Shown here piece by piece: positions 13,701 through 25,782 of a stretch of DNA of 64,000 bases. Positions within the stretch are counted from its first letter, which is position 1; every line of letters begins with the position of its first letter. The DNA comes from Amaranthus tricolor (Eukaryota > Streptophyta > Magnoliopsida > Caryophyllales > Amaranthaceae). Where the stretch lies: positions 14,849,878 to 14,913,877 of the forward strand of contig NC_080052.1 in NCBI RefSeq assembly GCF_026212465.1, given 5' to 3'. Under the pieces are notes generated by a model. That model did not search any database. It was not told where the DNA came from and saw only the letters and a list, made by a program, of their open reading frames with translations. Position numbers and translations under genes: made by a program.

Positions 13701-15783
13701 AAACCTATGCATCCAGGACCTAGGCTAAAGTGGAAATAGAATCTTGGTACTTGGATCTAGCTATCAAGGTCCTAAAACCATTCTAAAATCCCCGTGGACT
13801 CCTAGAAGCTAAGCTGAAGGAGGGCTGCTCGAAAGATTGCTAGATCAGAATTTTGTTTAAGTGTTTGTGGTTGTTTCGTGTTCTTTTCATGATCATTTGT
13901 AGTTTTTGACTGTGTCATTAATCAAAGCATACGCACAACATTAATCCTTGCATAGCCAAGGCCTTAATCAGCCCCGGTTTCATATCAAAACCAAGTTTGA
14001 GTACTATACGCGCGAAATTGACAAAAACGCTTAAAAACCCATAAAATCGAAACTTAACTTCTAATTTCTAGCATATGGCTATTATTTTCAATTCTAACCA
14101 TTTCAACACAATAATATATGCCAAATAGTGTTGTGTGCCAAGTTTCGTGCATAACAAACCATGTTTGACCTACGTTACGCGCGAAATTGACAAAAGCGCT
14201 TAAAAACCCTTAAAATCGCAACTTAACTTTTAATTTCTAGCATGACTATTATTTTCAATTGTAACCATTTCAACACAATAATATACGCCAAATAGTGTTG
14301 TGTGCCAAGTTTCGTGCATAACAAACCATGTTTGACCTACTTTACGCGCGAAATTGACAAAAACGCTTAAAAACCCTTAAAATCGGAACTTAACTTCTAA
14401 TTTCTAGCATATGACTATTATTTTCAATTCTAACCATTTCAACACAATAATATATGCAAAATAGTGCTGTGTGCCAAGTTTCGTGTATAACAAACCATGT
14501 TTGACCTACTTTACGCGCGAAATTGACACAACAGTAAACTAGTGACCAGACTACATTGCACGACACGTTGAGACCAAACCTATGCATCCAGGACCTAGGC
14601 TGAAGTGGAAATGGAATATTGGTACTTGGATCTAGCTATCAAGGTCCTAAAACCATTCTAACAATCCCCGTGGACTCCTAGAAGCTGAGCTGAAGAAGGG
14701 CTGCTCGACAGTTTGCTAGATCAGAATTTTGTTTAAGTGTTTGTTGTTGTTTTGTGTTCTTTTCATGATCATTTGTAGTTTTTGACTGTGTCATTAATCA
14801 AATCATACGCACAACATTAATCCTTGCATAGCCAAGGCCTTAATCAGCTCCGGTTTCGCATCAAAACCAAGTTTGTGTACTTTACGCGCGAAATTAAAAA
14901 AAAACGCTTAAAAACCCATAAAATCGCAACTTAACTTCTAATTTCTAGCATATGGCTATTATTTTCAATTCTAACCATTTAAACACAATAATATATGCCA
15001 AATAGTGTTGTGTGGCAAGTTTCGTGCAAAACAAACAAAGTTTGAGCTACTTTACGCGCGTAATTGACAAAAACGCTTAAAAACCCTTAAAATCGCAACT
15101 TAACTTCTAATTTCTAGCATATGGCTATTATTTTCAATTCTAACTATTTCAACACAATAATATATTCCAAATAGTGTTGTGTTCCAAGTTTCGTGCATAA
15201 CAAATCAAGTTTGACCTAAATTACGCGCGAAATTGACAAAAACGCTTAAAAACCCTTAAAATCGCAACTTAACTTCTAATTTCTAGCATATGACTATTAT
15301 TATCAATTCTAACCATTTCAATACAATAATATATGCCAAATAGTGCTGTGTGCCAAGTTTCGTGCATAACAAACCTTGTTTGTCCTACTTTACGCGCGAA
15401 ATTGACACAACAGCAAACTAGTGACCAGACCACATTGCACGACACGTTGAGACCAAACCTATGCATCCAGGACCTAGGCTAAAGTGGAAATAGAATCTTG
15501 GTACTTGGATCTAGCTATCAAGGTCCTAAAACCATTCTAAAATCCCCGTGGACTCCTAGAAGCTAAGCTGAAGGAGGGCTGCTCGAAAGATTGCTAGATC
15601 AGAATTTTGTTTAAGTGTTTGTGGTTGTTTCGTGTTCTTTTCATGATCATTTGTAGTTTTTGACTGTGTCATTAATCAAAGCATACGCACAACATTAATC
15701 CTTGCATAGCCAAGGCCTTAATCAGCCCCGGTTTCATATCAAAACCAAGTTTGAGTACTATACGCGCGAAATTGACAAAAACG

Positions 15784-18700
15784 CTTAAAAACCCATAAAA
15801 TCGAAACTTAACTTCTAATTTCTAGCATATGGCTATTATTTTCAATTCTAACCATTTCAACACAATAATATATGCAAAATAGTGTTGTGTGCCAAGTTTC
15901 GTGCATAACAAACCATGTTTGACCTACGTTACGCGCGAAATTGACAAAAGCGCTTAAAAACCCTTAAAATCGCAACTTAACTTTTAATTTCTAGCATGAC
16001 TATTATTTTCAATTGTAACCATCTCAACACAATAATATATGCCAAATAGTGTTGTGTGCCAAGTTTCGTGTATAACAAACCATGTTTGACCTACTTTACG
16101 CGCGAAATTGACAAAAACGCTTAAAAACCCTTAAAATCGGAACTTAACTTCTAATTTCTAGCATATGACTATTATTTTCAATTCTAACCATTTCAACACA
16201 ATATAATATGCAAAATAGTGCTGTGTGCCAAGTTTCGTGTATAACAAACCATGTTTGACCTACTTTACGCGCGAAATTGACACAACAGTAAACTAGTGAC
16301 CAGACTACATTGCACGACACGTTGAGACCAAACCTATGCATCCAGGACCTAGGCTAAAGTGGAAATGGAATATTGGTACTTGGATCTAGATATCAAGGTC
16401 CTAAAACCATTCTAACAATCCCCGTGGACTCCTAGAAGCTGAGCTGAAGAAGGGCTGCTCGACAGTTTGCTAGATCAGATTTTTGTTTAAGTGTTTGTGG
16501 TTGTTTTGTGTTCTTTTCATGATCATTTGTAGTTTTTGACTGTGTCATTAATCAAATCTTACGCACAACATTAATCCTTGCATAGCCAAGGCCTTAATCA
16601 GCTTCGGTTTCGCATCAAAACCAAGTTTGTGTACTTTACGCGCGAAATTAAAAAAAACGCTTAAAAACCCATAAAATCGCAACTTAACTTCTAATTTCTA
16701 GCATATGGCTATTATTTTCAATTCTAACCATTTAAACACAATAATATATGCCAAATAGTGTTGTGTGGCAAGTTTCGTGCAAAACAAACAAAGTTTGAGC
16801 TACTTTACGCGCGTAATTGACAAAAACGCTTAAAAACCCTTAAAATCGCAACTTAACTTCTAATTTCTAGCATATGACTATTATTATCAATTATAACCAT
16901 TTCAACACAATAATATATGCCAAATAGTGTTGTGTGCCAAGTTTCGTGCATAACAAACCATGTTTGACCTACTTACGCGCGAAATTGACACAGCAGCAAA
17001 CTAGTGAGCAGACCACCTTGCACGACACGTGGAGACCAAACCTATGCATCCATGACCTAGGCTAAAGTGGAAATGGAATCTTGGTACTTGGATCTAGCTA
17101 TCAAGGTCCTAAAACCATTCTATCAATCCCCGTGGACTCCTAGAAGCTGAGCTGAATGAGGGCTGCTCGAAAGTTTGCTAGATCAGAATTTTGTTTAAGT
17201 GTTTGTGGTTGTTTCGTGTTCTTTTCATGATCATTTGTAGTTTTTGACTGTGTCATTAATCAAAGCATACGCACAACATTAATCCTTGCATAGCCAAGGC
17301 CTTAATCAGCCCCGGTTTCATATCAAAACCAAGTTTGAGTACTATACGCGCGAAATTGACAAAAACGCTTAAAAACCCATAAAATCGAAACTTAACTTCT
17401 AATTTCTAGCATATGGCTATTATTTTCAATTCTAACCATTTCAACACAATAATATATGCAAAATAGTGTTGTGTGCCAAGTTTCGTGCATAACAAACCAT
17501 GTTTGACCTACGTTACGCGCGAAATTGACACAAGCGCTTAAAAACCCTTAAAATCGCAACTTAACTTTTAATTTCTAGCATGACTATTATTTTCAATTGT
17601 AACCATTTCAACACAATAATATATGCCAAATAGTGTTGTGTGCCAAGTTTCGTGTATAACAAACCATGTTTGACCTACTTTACGCGCGAAATTGACAAAA
17701 ACGCTTAAAAACCCTTAAAATCGGAACTTAACTTCTAATTTCTAGCATATGACTATTATTTTCAATTCTAACCATTTCAACACAATATAATATGCAAAAT
17801 AGTGCTGTGTGCCAAGTTTCGTGTATAACAAACCATGTTTGACCTACTTTACGCGCGAAATTGACACAACAGTAAACTAGTGACCAGACTACATTGCACG
17901 ACACGTTGAGACCAAACCTATGCATCCAGGACCTAGGCTAAAGTGGAAATGGAATATTGGTACTTGGATCTAGATATCAAGGTCCTAAAACCATTCTAAC
18001 AATCCCCGTGGACTCCTAGAAGCTGAGCTGAAGAAGGGCTGCTCGACAGTTTGCTAGATCAGATTTTTGTTTAAGTGTTTGTGGTTGTTTTGTGTTCTTT
18101 TCATGATCATTTGTAGTTTTTGACTGTGTCATTAATCAAATCTTACGCACAACATTAATCCTTGCATAGCCAAGGCCTTAATCAGCTTCGGTTTCGCATC
18201 AAAACCAAGTTTGTGTACTTTACGCGCGAAATTAAAAAAAACGCTTAAAAACCCATAAAATCGCAACTTAACTTCTAATTTCTAGCATATGGCTATTATT
18301 TTCAATTCTAACCATTTAAACACAATAATATATGCCAAATAGTGTTGTGTGGCAAGTTTCGTGCAAAACAAACAAAGTTTGAGCTACTTTACGCGCGTAA
18401 TTGACAAAAACGCTTAAAAACCCTTAAAATCGCAACTTAACTTCTAATTTCTAGCATATGACTATTATTATCAATTATAACCATTTCAACACAATAATAT
18501 ATGCCAAATAGTGTTGTGTGCCAAGTTTCGTGCATAACAAACCATGTTTGACCTACTTACGCGCGAAATTGACACAGCAGCAAACTAGTGAGCAGACCAC
18601 CTTGCACGACACGTGGAGACCAAACCTATGCATCCATGACCTAGGCTAAAGTGGAAATGGAATCTTGGTACTTGGATCTAGCTATCAAGGTCCTAAAACC

Positions 18701-18951
18701 ATTCTATCAATCCCCGTGGACTCCTAGAAGCTGAGCTGAATGAGGGCTGCTCGAAAGTTTGCTAGATCAGAATTTTGTTTAAGTGTTTGTGGTTGTTTCG
18801 TGTTCTTTTCATGATCATTTGTAGTTTTTGACTGTGTCATTAATCAAAGCATACGCACAACATTAATCCTTGCATAATCAAGGCCTTAATCAGACCCGGT
18901 TTCGCATCAAAACCAAGTTTGAGTACTTTACGCGCGAAATTAACAAAAACA
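15784..18951. repeat. Two shortened higher-order repeats of 1,584 bp
   Basis: Copies at 15,784-17,367 and 17,368-18,951 are almost identical. Each has a normal A half (876 bp) but a B half of only 708 bp, missing one short module. Both share private variants (CACAATATAATATGC; ACCTACTTACGCGCG with one T lost; CAGCAGCAAACTAGTGAGCAG). One shortened dimer therefore arose by loss of a module and was then duplicated. Confidence 0.93.
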
Positions 18952-21805
18952 CTTAAAAACCCATAAAATCGCAACTTAAATTCTAATTTCTAGCATATGG
19001 CTATTATTTTGAATTCTAACCATTTCAACACAATAATATATTCCAAATAGTGTTGTGTGCCAAGTTTCGTGCATAACAAACCATGTTTGACCTACTTTAC
19101 GCGCGAAATTGACAAAAACGCTTAAAAACCCTTAAAATCGCAACTTAACTTCTAATTTCTAGCATATGACTATTATTATCAATTCTAACCATTTCAATAC
19201 AATAATATATTCCAAATAGTGCTGTGTGCCAATTTTCGTGCATAACAAACCATGTTTGTCCTACTTTACGCATGAAATTGACACAACAGCAAACTAGTGA
19301 CCAGACCACATTGCACGACACGTAGAGACCAAACCTATGCATCCCTGACCTAGGCTAAAGTGGAAATGGAATCTTGGTACTTGGATCTAGCTATCAAGGT
19401 CCTAAAACCATTCTAACAATCCCCATGGACTCCTAGAAGCTGAGCTGAAGGAGGGCTGCTCAAAAGTTTGCTAGATCAGAATTTTGTTTAAGTGTTTGTG
19501 GTTGTTTCGTGTTCTTTTCATGATCATTTGTAGTTTTTCAATGTGTCATTAATCAAAGCATACGCACAACATTAATCCTTGCATAACCAAGGCCTTAATC
19601 AGCCTCGGTTTCGCATAAAAACCAAGTTTGAGTACTATACGCGCGAAATTGACAAAAACGCTTAAAAACCCATAAAATCGCAACTTAACTTCTAATTTCT
19701 AGCATATGGCTATTATTTTCAATTCTAACCATTTCAACACAATAATATATGCCAAATAGTTTTGTGTGCCAATTTTCGTGCATAACATAAAAAGTTTGAC
19801 CTACTTTACGCGCGAAATTGAAAAAAAACGCTTAAAAACCCTTAAAATCGCAACTTAACTTCTAATTTCTAGCATATGACTATTATTATCAATTCTAACC
19901 AGTTCAACACAATAATATATTCCAAATAGTGATGTGTGCCATGTTTCGTGCATAACAAACTATGTTTGACCTACTTTACACGCGAAATTGACACAACAAC
20001 AAACTAGTGACCAGACCACATTGCACGACACGTTGAGACCAAACCTATGCATCCAGGACCTAGGCTGAAGTGGAAATGGAATCTTGGTACTTGGATCTAG
20101 CTATCAAGGTCCTAAAACCATTCTAACAATCCCGGTGAACTCTTAGAAGCTGAGCTGAAGAAGGGGTGCTCGACAGTTTGCTAGATCAGAATTTTGTTTA
20201 AGTGTTTGTGGTTGTTTCGTGTTCTTTTCATGATTATTTGTAGTTTTTGACTATGTCATTAATCAAAGCGTACACACAACATTAATCCTTGCATAACAAA
20301 GGCCTTAATCAGCCCCGGTTTCGCTTCAAAACCAAGTTTGAGTACTTTACGCGCGAAATTGAAAAAAACGCTTAAAAACTCATAAAATCGCAATCTAACT
20401 TCTAATTTCTAGCATATGGGTATTATTTTCAATTCTAACCATTTAAACACAATAATATATGCCAAATAGTTTTGTGTGCCAAGTTTCGTGCATAACAAAC
20501 CATGTTTGAGCTACTTTATGAGCGAAATTGACAAAAACGCTTAAAAACCCTTAAAATCGCAACTTAACTTCTAATTTCTAGCAGATGACTATTATTATCA
20601 ATTCTAACCATTTCAACACAATCATATATGCCAAATAGTGTTGTGTTCCAAGTTTCGTGCATAACAAACCATGTTTGACCTACTTTACGCGCGAAATTGA
20701 CATAGCAGCAAACTAGTGAGCACACCACCTTGCACGACACGTGGAGACCAAACCTATGCATCCAGGACCTAGGATAAAGTTGAAATGGAATCTTGGTACT
20801 TGGATCTGGCTATCAAGGTCCTAAAACCATTCTAACAATCCCCGTGGACTCCTAGAAGCTGAGCTGAAGGAGGGCTGCTCGAAAGTTTGCTAGATCAGAA
20901 TTGTGTTTAAGTGTTTGTGGTTGTTTCGTGTTCTTTTCATGATCATTTGTAGTTTATGACTGTGTCATTAATCAAAGCATACGCACAACATTAATCCTTG
21001 CATAACCAAGGCCTTAATCAGCCCCGGTTTCGCTTCAAAACCAAGTTTGAGTACTTTACGCGCGAAATTGAAAAAAATGCTTAAAAACCCATAAAATCGC
21101 AACTTAACTTCTAATTTCTAGCATATGGCTATTATTTTCAATTCTAACCATTTAAACACAATAATACATGCCAAATAGTGTTGTGTGCCAAGTTTCGTGC
21201 ATAACAAACCATGTTTGAGCTACTTTATGAAGCGAAATTGACAAAAACGCTTAAAAACACTTAAAATCGCAACTTAACTTCTAGTTTCTAGCATATGACT
21301 ATTATTATCAATTCTAACAATTTCAACACAATAATATATGCCAAATAGTGCTGTGTCCCAAGTTTCGTGCATAACAAACTATGTTTGACCTACTTTGCGC
21401 GCGAAATTGACACAACAGCAAACTAGTGACCAGACCACATTGCACGACACGTTGAGACCAAACCTATGCATCCAGGACCTACGCTAAAGTGGAAATGGAA
21501 TCTTGGTACTTGGATCTAGCTATCAAGGTCCTAAAACCATTCTAACAATCCCCGTGGACTCCTAGAAGCTGAGCTGAAGGAGGGCTGCTTGACAGTTTGC
21601 TAGATCGGAATTTTGTTTAAGTGTTTGTGGTTGTTTCGTGTTCTTTTCATGATCATTTGTAGTTTTTGACTGTGTCATTAATCAAAGCTTACGCACAACA
21701 TTAATCCTTGCATAACCAAGGCCTTAATCAGCCCCGGTTTCGCTTCAAAACCAAGTTTGAGCACTTTACGCGCGAAATTGAAAAAAACGCTTAAAAACCC
21801 ATAAA
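18952..21805. repeat. Four ~709-bp satellite units (short + long module)
   Basis: Units at 18,952-19,660, 19,661-20,370, 20,371-21,079 and 21,080-21,789 each hold one short and one long module. They are more divergent from each other than the dimers to the left. The last 16 bp (21,790-21,805) begin a new module that is cut by a CACTA terminus. Array edges usually hold such older, less homogenised units. Confidence 0.92.
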
Positions 21806-22028
21806 CACTAGTGGAAAAAACCTCGTTTGCTGCGGTTTTTTTGCCATTATTTGCTGCGGTTTTGGCCCCCAGCAATAGTGATAGCAGCAAATGTCCTACT
21901 TTAAACGCTGCGGTTCAAAACCGCACCAAATAAGGGCATTATTTGCTGCGGTCAAGGGGAAAAACCGCAGCAATTAGTTTGGCATTATTTGTTGCGGTCA
22001 GGCCTAAAACCGCAGCAATAAGTCTCTT
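21806..22028. repeat. CACTA terminal and subterminal repeats
   Basis: After the CACTA end there are at least seven copies of (T)TGCTGCGG(T) or its complement. Three pairs are close inverted repeats able to form stems: GCGGTT/AACCGC, TTGCTGCGGT/ACCGCAGCAA, and TTGTTGCGGT/ACCGCAGCAA with a G-U. In CACTA families such motifs are transposase (TNPA-type) binding sites. A second copy is at 23,950-24,173. Confidence 0.85.
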
Positions 22029-22180
22029 TTTTTTTTTCTTTTTCCGTTTAATCCTTATAATAATGCAATAATATTACAATGTAATAACAGTGATTAATCC
22101 AATGATAATCACAGATAATCAATATATATATACATTAAATAAACTATAAAAATTAATCAATATATACTAATTACAATTTA

Positions 22181-22482
22181 TCAAGGACAAATATTAGCAA
22201 GATACACGGCAATCTTGTCTTTTAATTCGCGCATCTCTTCACTTCTCAAAGCGCGTGTTTCCCTCGGAATGTCGTTTAAAACCTATATTATAATATTAAA
22301 ATAAAAGCTATTAATATAGAAACATTTAGATTTTACCAATAATATATTTAATTAAGAACGTAACAAATACTTACGGCATCTATATTTTCGACTCCAAATT
22401 CCTTCACGGAATTTATAATATCGTCCATAAACTTCAGCGCGTAGTAGCCGCAGTCAACGGAAGAAGGAGGTTGTTGAAAGCA
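22181..22482 (-). pseudogene. Ulp1-like protease, last two exons (first copy)
   Basis: The minus-strand exon 22,482-22,375 (108 nt, 36 codons) encodes ...QQPPSSVDCGYYALKFM..., the catalytic-cysteine region of a C48 (Ulp1/SENP-type) peptidase: an oxyanion Gln followed by DCGYY. The last exon 22,282-22,181 (34 codons) ends ...YLANICP-stop. The intron has GTAAGT at its 5' end and ATAG at its 3' end, and both exons are in phase 0. The 5' side shows an acceptor (CTCTTAG) next to 22,482. The upstream exons are not attached here but match those at 38,641 and 49,026. CACTA elements often carry captured Ulp1 domains; its role in transposition is not established. Confidence 0.85.
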
Positions 22483-22515
22483 CTAAGAGAAAAAAGAAGT
22501 TAGTGTCAAAAATGG

Positions 22516-23949
22516 TTAAAAACGCATAAAATCGCAACTTAACACATAAATTCTAGAATATGACTATGATTTTCAATTCTACCAACTTCTACACAATAAT
22601 ATATACCAAATAGTGTTGTGTGCCAAGTTTCGTGCAAAACAAACAAAGTTTGAGCTACTTTACGCACGGAATTGACAAAAACGCTTAAAAACGCATAAAA
22701 TCGCAACTTAACTTCTAATTTCCAGCATATGACTATTATTATCAATTCTAACCATTTCAACACAATCATATATGCCAAATAGTGTTGTGTTCCAAGTTTC
22801 GTGCATAACAAACCATGTTTGACCTACTTTACGCGCGAAATTGACATAGCAGCAAACTAGTGAGCACACCACCTTGCACGACACGTGGAGACCAAACCTA
22901 TGCATCCAGGACCTAGGATAAAGTTGAAATGGAATCTTGGTACTTGGATCTGGCTATCAAGGTCCTAAAACCATTCTAACAATCCCCGTGGACTCCTAGA
23001 AGCTGAGCTGAAGGAGGGCTGCTCGAAAGTTTGCTAGATCAGAATTGTGTTTAAGTGTTTGTGGTTGTTTCGTGTTCTTTTCATGATCATTTGTAGTTTA
23101 TGACTGTGTCATTAATCAAAGCATACGCACAACATTAATCCTTGCATAACCAAGGCCTTAATCAGCCCCGGTTTCGCTTCAAAACCAAGTTTGAGTACTT
23201 TACGCGCGAAATTGAAAAAAATGCTTAAAAACCCATAAAATCACAACTTAACTTCTAATTTCTAGCATATGGCTATTATTTTCAATTCTAACCATTTAAA
23301 CACAATAATACATGCCAAATAGTGTTGTGTGCCAAGTTTCGTGCATAACAAACCATGTTTGAGCTACTTTATGAAGCGAAATTGACAAAAACGCTTAAAA
23401 ACACTTAAAATCGCAACTTAACTTCTAGTTTCTAGCATATGACTATTATTATCAATTCTAACAATTTCAACACAATAATATATGCCAAATAGTGCTGTGT
23501 CCCAAGTTTCGTGCATAACAAACTATGTTTGACCTACTTTGCGCGCGAAATTGACACAACAGCAAACTAGTGACCAGACCACATTGCACGACACGTTGAG
23601 ACCAAACCTATGCATTCAGGACCTACGCTAAAGTGGAAATGGAATCTTGGTACTTGGATCTAGCTATCAAGGTCCTAAAACCATTCTAACAATCCCCGTG
23701 GACTCCTAGAAGCTGAGCTGAAGGAGGGCTGCTTGACAGTTTGCTAGATCGGAATTTTGTTTAAGTGTTTGTGGTTGTTTCGTGTTCTTTTCATGATCAT
23801 TTGTAGTTTTTGACTGTGTCATTAATCAAAGCTTACGCACAACATTAATCCTTGCATAACCAAGGCCTTAATCAGCCCCGGTTTCGCTTCAAAACCAAGT
23901 TTGAGCACTTTACGCGCGAAATTGAAAAAAACGCTTAAAAACCCATAAA
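22516..23949. repeat. Satellite block between the two CACTA termini
   Basis: The first module (22,516-22,684) is clearly divergent (AACACATAAATTCTAGAATATG), as expected for an array edge. The rest repeats the units of 20,586-21,805 as part of the tandem duplication and ends at the second CACTA terminus. Confidence 0.92.
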
Positions 23950-24325
23950 CACTAGTGGAAAAAACCTCGTTTGCTGCGGTTTTTTTTGCCATTATTTGCT
24001 GCGGTTTTGGCCCCCAGCAATAGTGATAGCAGCAAATGTCCTACTTTAAACGCTGCGGTTCAAAACCGCACCAAATAAGGGCATTATTTGCTGCGGTCAA
24101 GGGGAAAAACCGCAGCAATTAGTTTGGCATTATTTGTTGCGGTCAGGCCTAAAACCGCAGCAATAAGTCTCTTTTTTTTTTTCTTTTTCCGTTTAATCCT
24201 TATAATAATGCAATAATATTACAATGTAATAACAGTGATTAATCCAATGATAATCACAGATAATCAATATATATATACATTAAATAAACTATAAAAATTA
24301 ATCAATATATACTAATTACAATTTA

Positions 24326-24627
24326 TCAAGGACAAATATTAGCAAGATACACGGCAATCTTGTCTTTTAATTCGCGCATCTCTTCACTTCTCAAAGCGCG
24401 TGTTTCCCTCGGAATGTCGTTTAAAACCTATATTATAATATTAAAATAAAAGCTATTAATATAGAAACATTTAGATTTTACCAATAATATATTTAATTAA
24501 GAACGTAACAAATACTTACGGCATCTATATTTTCGACTCCAAATTCCTTCACGGAATTTATAATATCGTCCATAAACTTCAGCGCGTAGTAGCTGCAGTC
24601 AACGGAAGAAGGAGGTTGTTGAAAGCA
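24326..24627 (-). pseudogene. Ulp1-like protease, last two exons (second copy)
   Basis: Exons 24,627-24,520 and 24,427-24,326 duplicate those at 22,482-22,181. One visible change turns DCGYY into DCSYY next to the catalytic Cys. The acceptor CTCTTAG next to 24,627 is intact and is the natural partner of the donor next to 38,641: the exon there ends ...FPKWIARK in phase 0 and this one begins CFQQPP in phase 0. Confidence 0.82.
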
Positions 24628-24660
24628 CTAAGAGAAAAAAGAAGTTAGTGTCAAAAATGG

Positions 24661-25782
24661 TTAAAAACGCATAAAATCGCAACTTAACACATAAATTCTA
24701 GAATATGACTATGATTTTCAATTCTACCAACTTCTACACAATAATATATACCAAATAGTGTTGTGTGCCAAGTTTCGTGCAAAACAAACAAAGTTTGAGC
24801 TACTTTACGCACGGAATTGACAAAAACGCTTAAAAACGCATAAAATCGCAACTTAACTTCTAATTTCCAGCATATGACTATTATTATCAATTCTAACCAT
24901 TTCAACACAATAATATATGCCAAATAGTGTTGTGTGCCAAGTTTCGTGCATAACAAACCATGTTTGACCTACTTTACGCGTGAAATTCACAAAAACACTT
25001 AAAAACGCATAAAATCGCATCTTAACTTCTAATTTCTAGCATATGACTATTATTATAAATTCTAACCATTTCAACACAATAATATATGCCAAATAGCGTT
25101 GTGTGCCAAGTTTCGTGCATAACAAACCATGTTTGACCTACTTTACGCGCGAAATTGACAAAAACGCTAAAAAACCCATAAAATCGCAACTTAACTTCTA
25201 ATTTCTAGCATATTACTATTATTATCAAGTATAACCATTTCAACACAATAATATATGCCAAATAGTGTTGTGTGCCAAGTTTCGTGCATAACAAACCATG
25301 TTTGACCTACTTTACGCGCGAAATGAACAAAAACGCTTAAAAATGCATAAAATCGCAACATAACTTATAATTTCTAGCATATGACTATTATTATCAAGTC
25401 TAACCATTTCAACACAATAATATATGCCAAATAGTGTTGTGTGCCAAGTTTCGTGCATAACAAACCATGTTTGACCTACTTTACGCGCGAAATTGACAAA
25501 TAAAAACGCGAAATTGACAGCATCAAACTAGTGACCAGACCACCTTGCACGACACGTGGAGACCAAACCTATGCATCCAGGATCTAGGCTAAAGTGGAAA
25601 TGGAATCTTGGTACTTGGATCTAGCTATCAAGGTCCTAAAAACATTCTAACAATCCCCGTGGACTCCTAGAAGCTGAGCCGAAGGAGGGCTGGTCGACAG
25701 TTTGCTAGATCAGAATTTTGTTTTAAGTGTTTGTGGTTGTTTCGTGTTCTTTTCATAATCATTTGTAGTTTTTGACTGTGTC
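24661..25782. repeat. Satellite block, left part of the Ulp1 intron array
   Basis: About five short modules follow the exon side, then one long module (tail with CAGCATCAAACTAGTGACC). The tail is cut by the gypsy insertion at GTGTC and resumes at 37,156. The edge near the exon carries only short modules. Confidence 0.92.
25778..25782. repeat. 5' target site duplication of the gypsy element (GTGTC)
   Basis: GTGTC precedes the LTR start TGTAACACC and recurs at 37,156-37,160 directly after the 3' LTR. The uninterrupted satellite reads ...GACTGTGTCATTAATC, so the insertion site is certain. Confidence 0.95.

Larger units (their letters stand above)
1..15783. repeat. Satellite array: nine dimeric higher-order repeats of ~1,753 bp
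   Basis: Nine head-to-tail copies start at 1, 1755, 3508, 5261, 7015, 8768, 10522, 12276 and 14030; each is 1,753-1,754 bp. Every copy has an A half (~877 bp) and a B half (~876 bp) told apart by fixed differences, for example the A half ends in a run of A after GCGCGAAATT and the B half has GCGCGTAATT in its first module. Each half holds two ~169-bp short modules and one ~540-bp long module. Copies are nearly identical, so homogenisation is recent. Copies 7 and 8 (10,522-14,029) share private variants (TTGACCAACTTT; AAATGATACGC) and are probably the latest duplication. The 65-codon minus-strand ORF present in every half is a by-product of the repeat. The array continues past the left window edge. 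Confidence 0.97.
21806..22515 (-). mobile_element. CACTA (En/Spm) 3' terminal fragment, first copy
   Basis: The plus strand reads CACTAGTGGAAAAAACC directly after satellite, followed by subterminal copies of TGCTGCGGT in both orientations. This is the classic end of a plant CACTA transposon. Inward of it lie two minus-strand exons of a Ulp1-like gene, then satellite from 22,516. The opposite terminus is not in the window, so the 3-bp target duplication cannot be confirmed; the bases before CACTA are TAAA. Confidence 0.88.
20586..24874. repeat. Tandem duplication of a 2,144-bp mixed satellite/CACTA segment
   Basis: A block of about two satellite units, the CACTA terminus, two Ulp1-like exons and a further satellite piece occurs at ~20,586-22,729 and again at ~22,730-24,874. 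The shared rare variant CACAATCATATATG is at 20,617 and 22,761. The copies differ by a few bases: 7 versus 8 T after TGCTGCGG, and GCCGCAG versus GCTGCAG. Unequal crossover between satellite modules explains the duplication. Confidence 0.9.

Noticed and set aside
1..21805. CRISPR array or centromeric identity for the tandem repeats
   Set aside because: Repeats are long and contiguous without spacers, so not CRISPR. Module length would suit a centromeric satellite, but nothing in the sequence proves it.
22539..22811. 90-codon minus-strand ORFs at 22,539-22,811 and 24,684-24,956
   Set aside because: They are satellite modules read through two repeats; no coding features.
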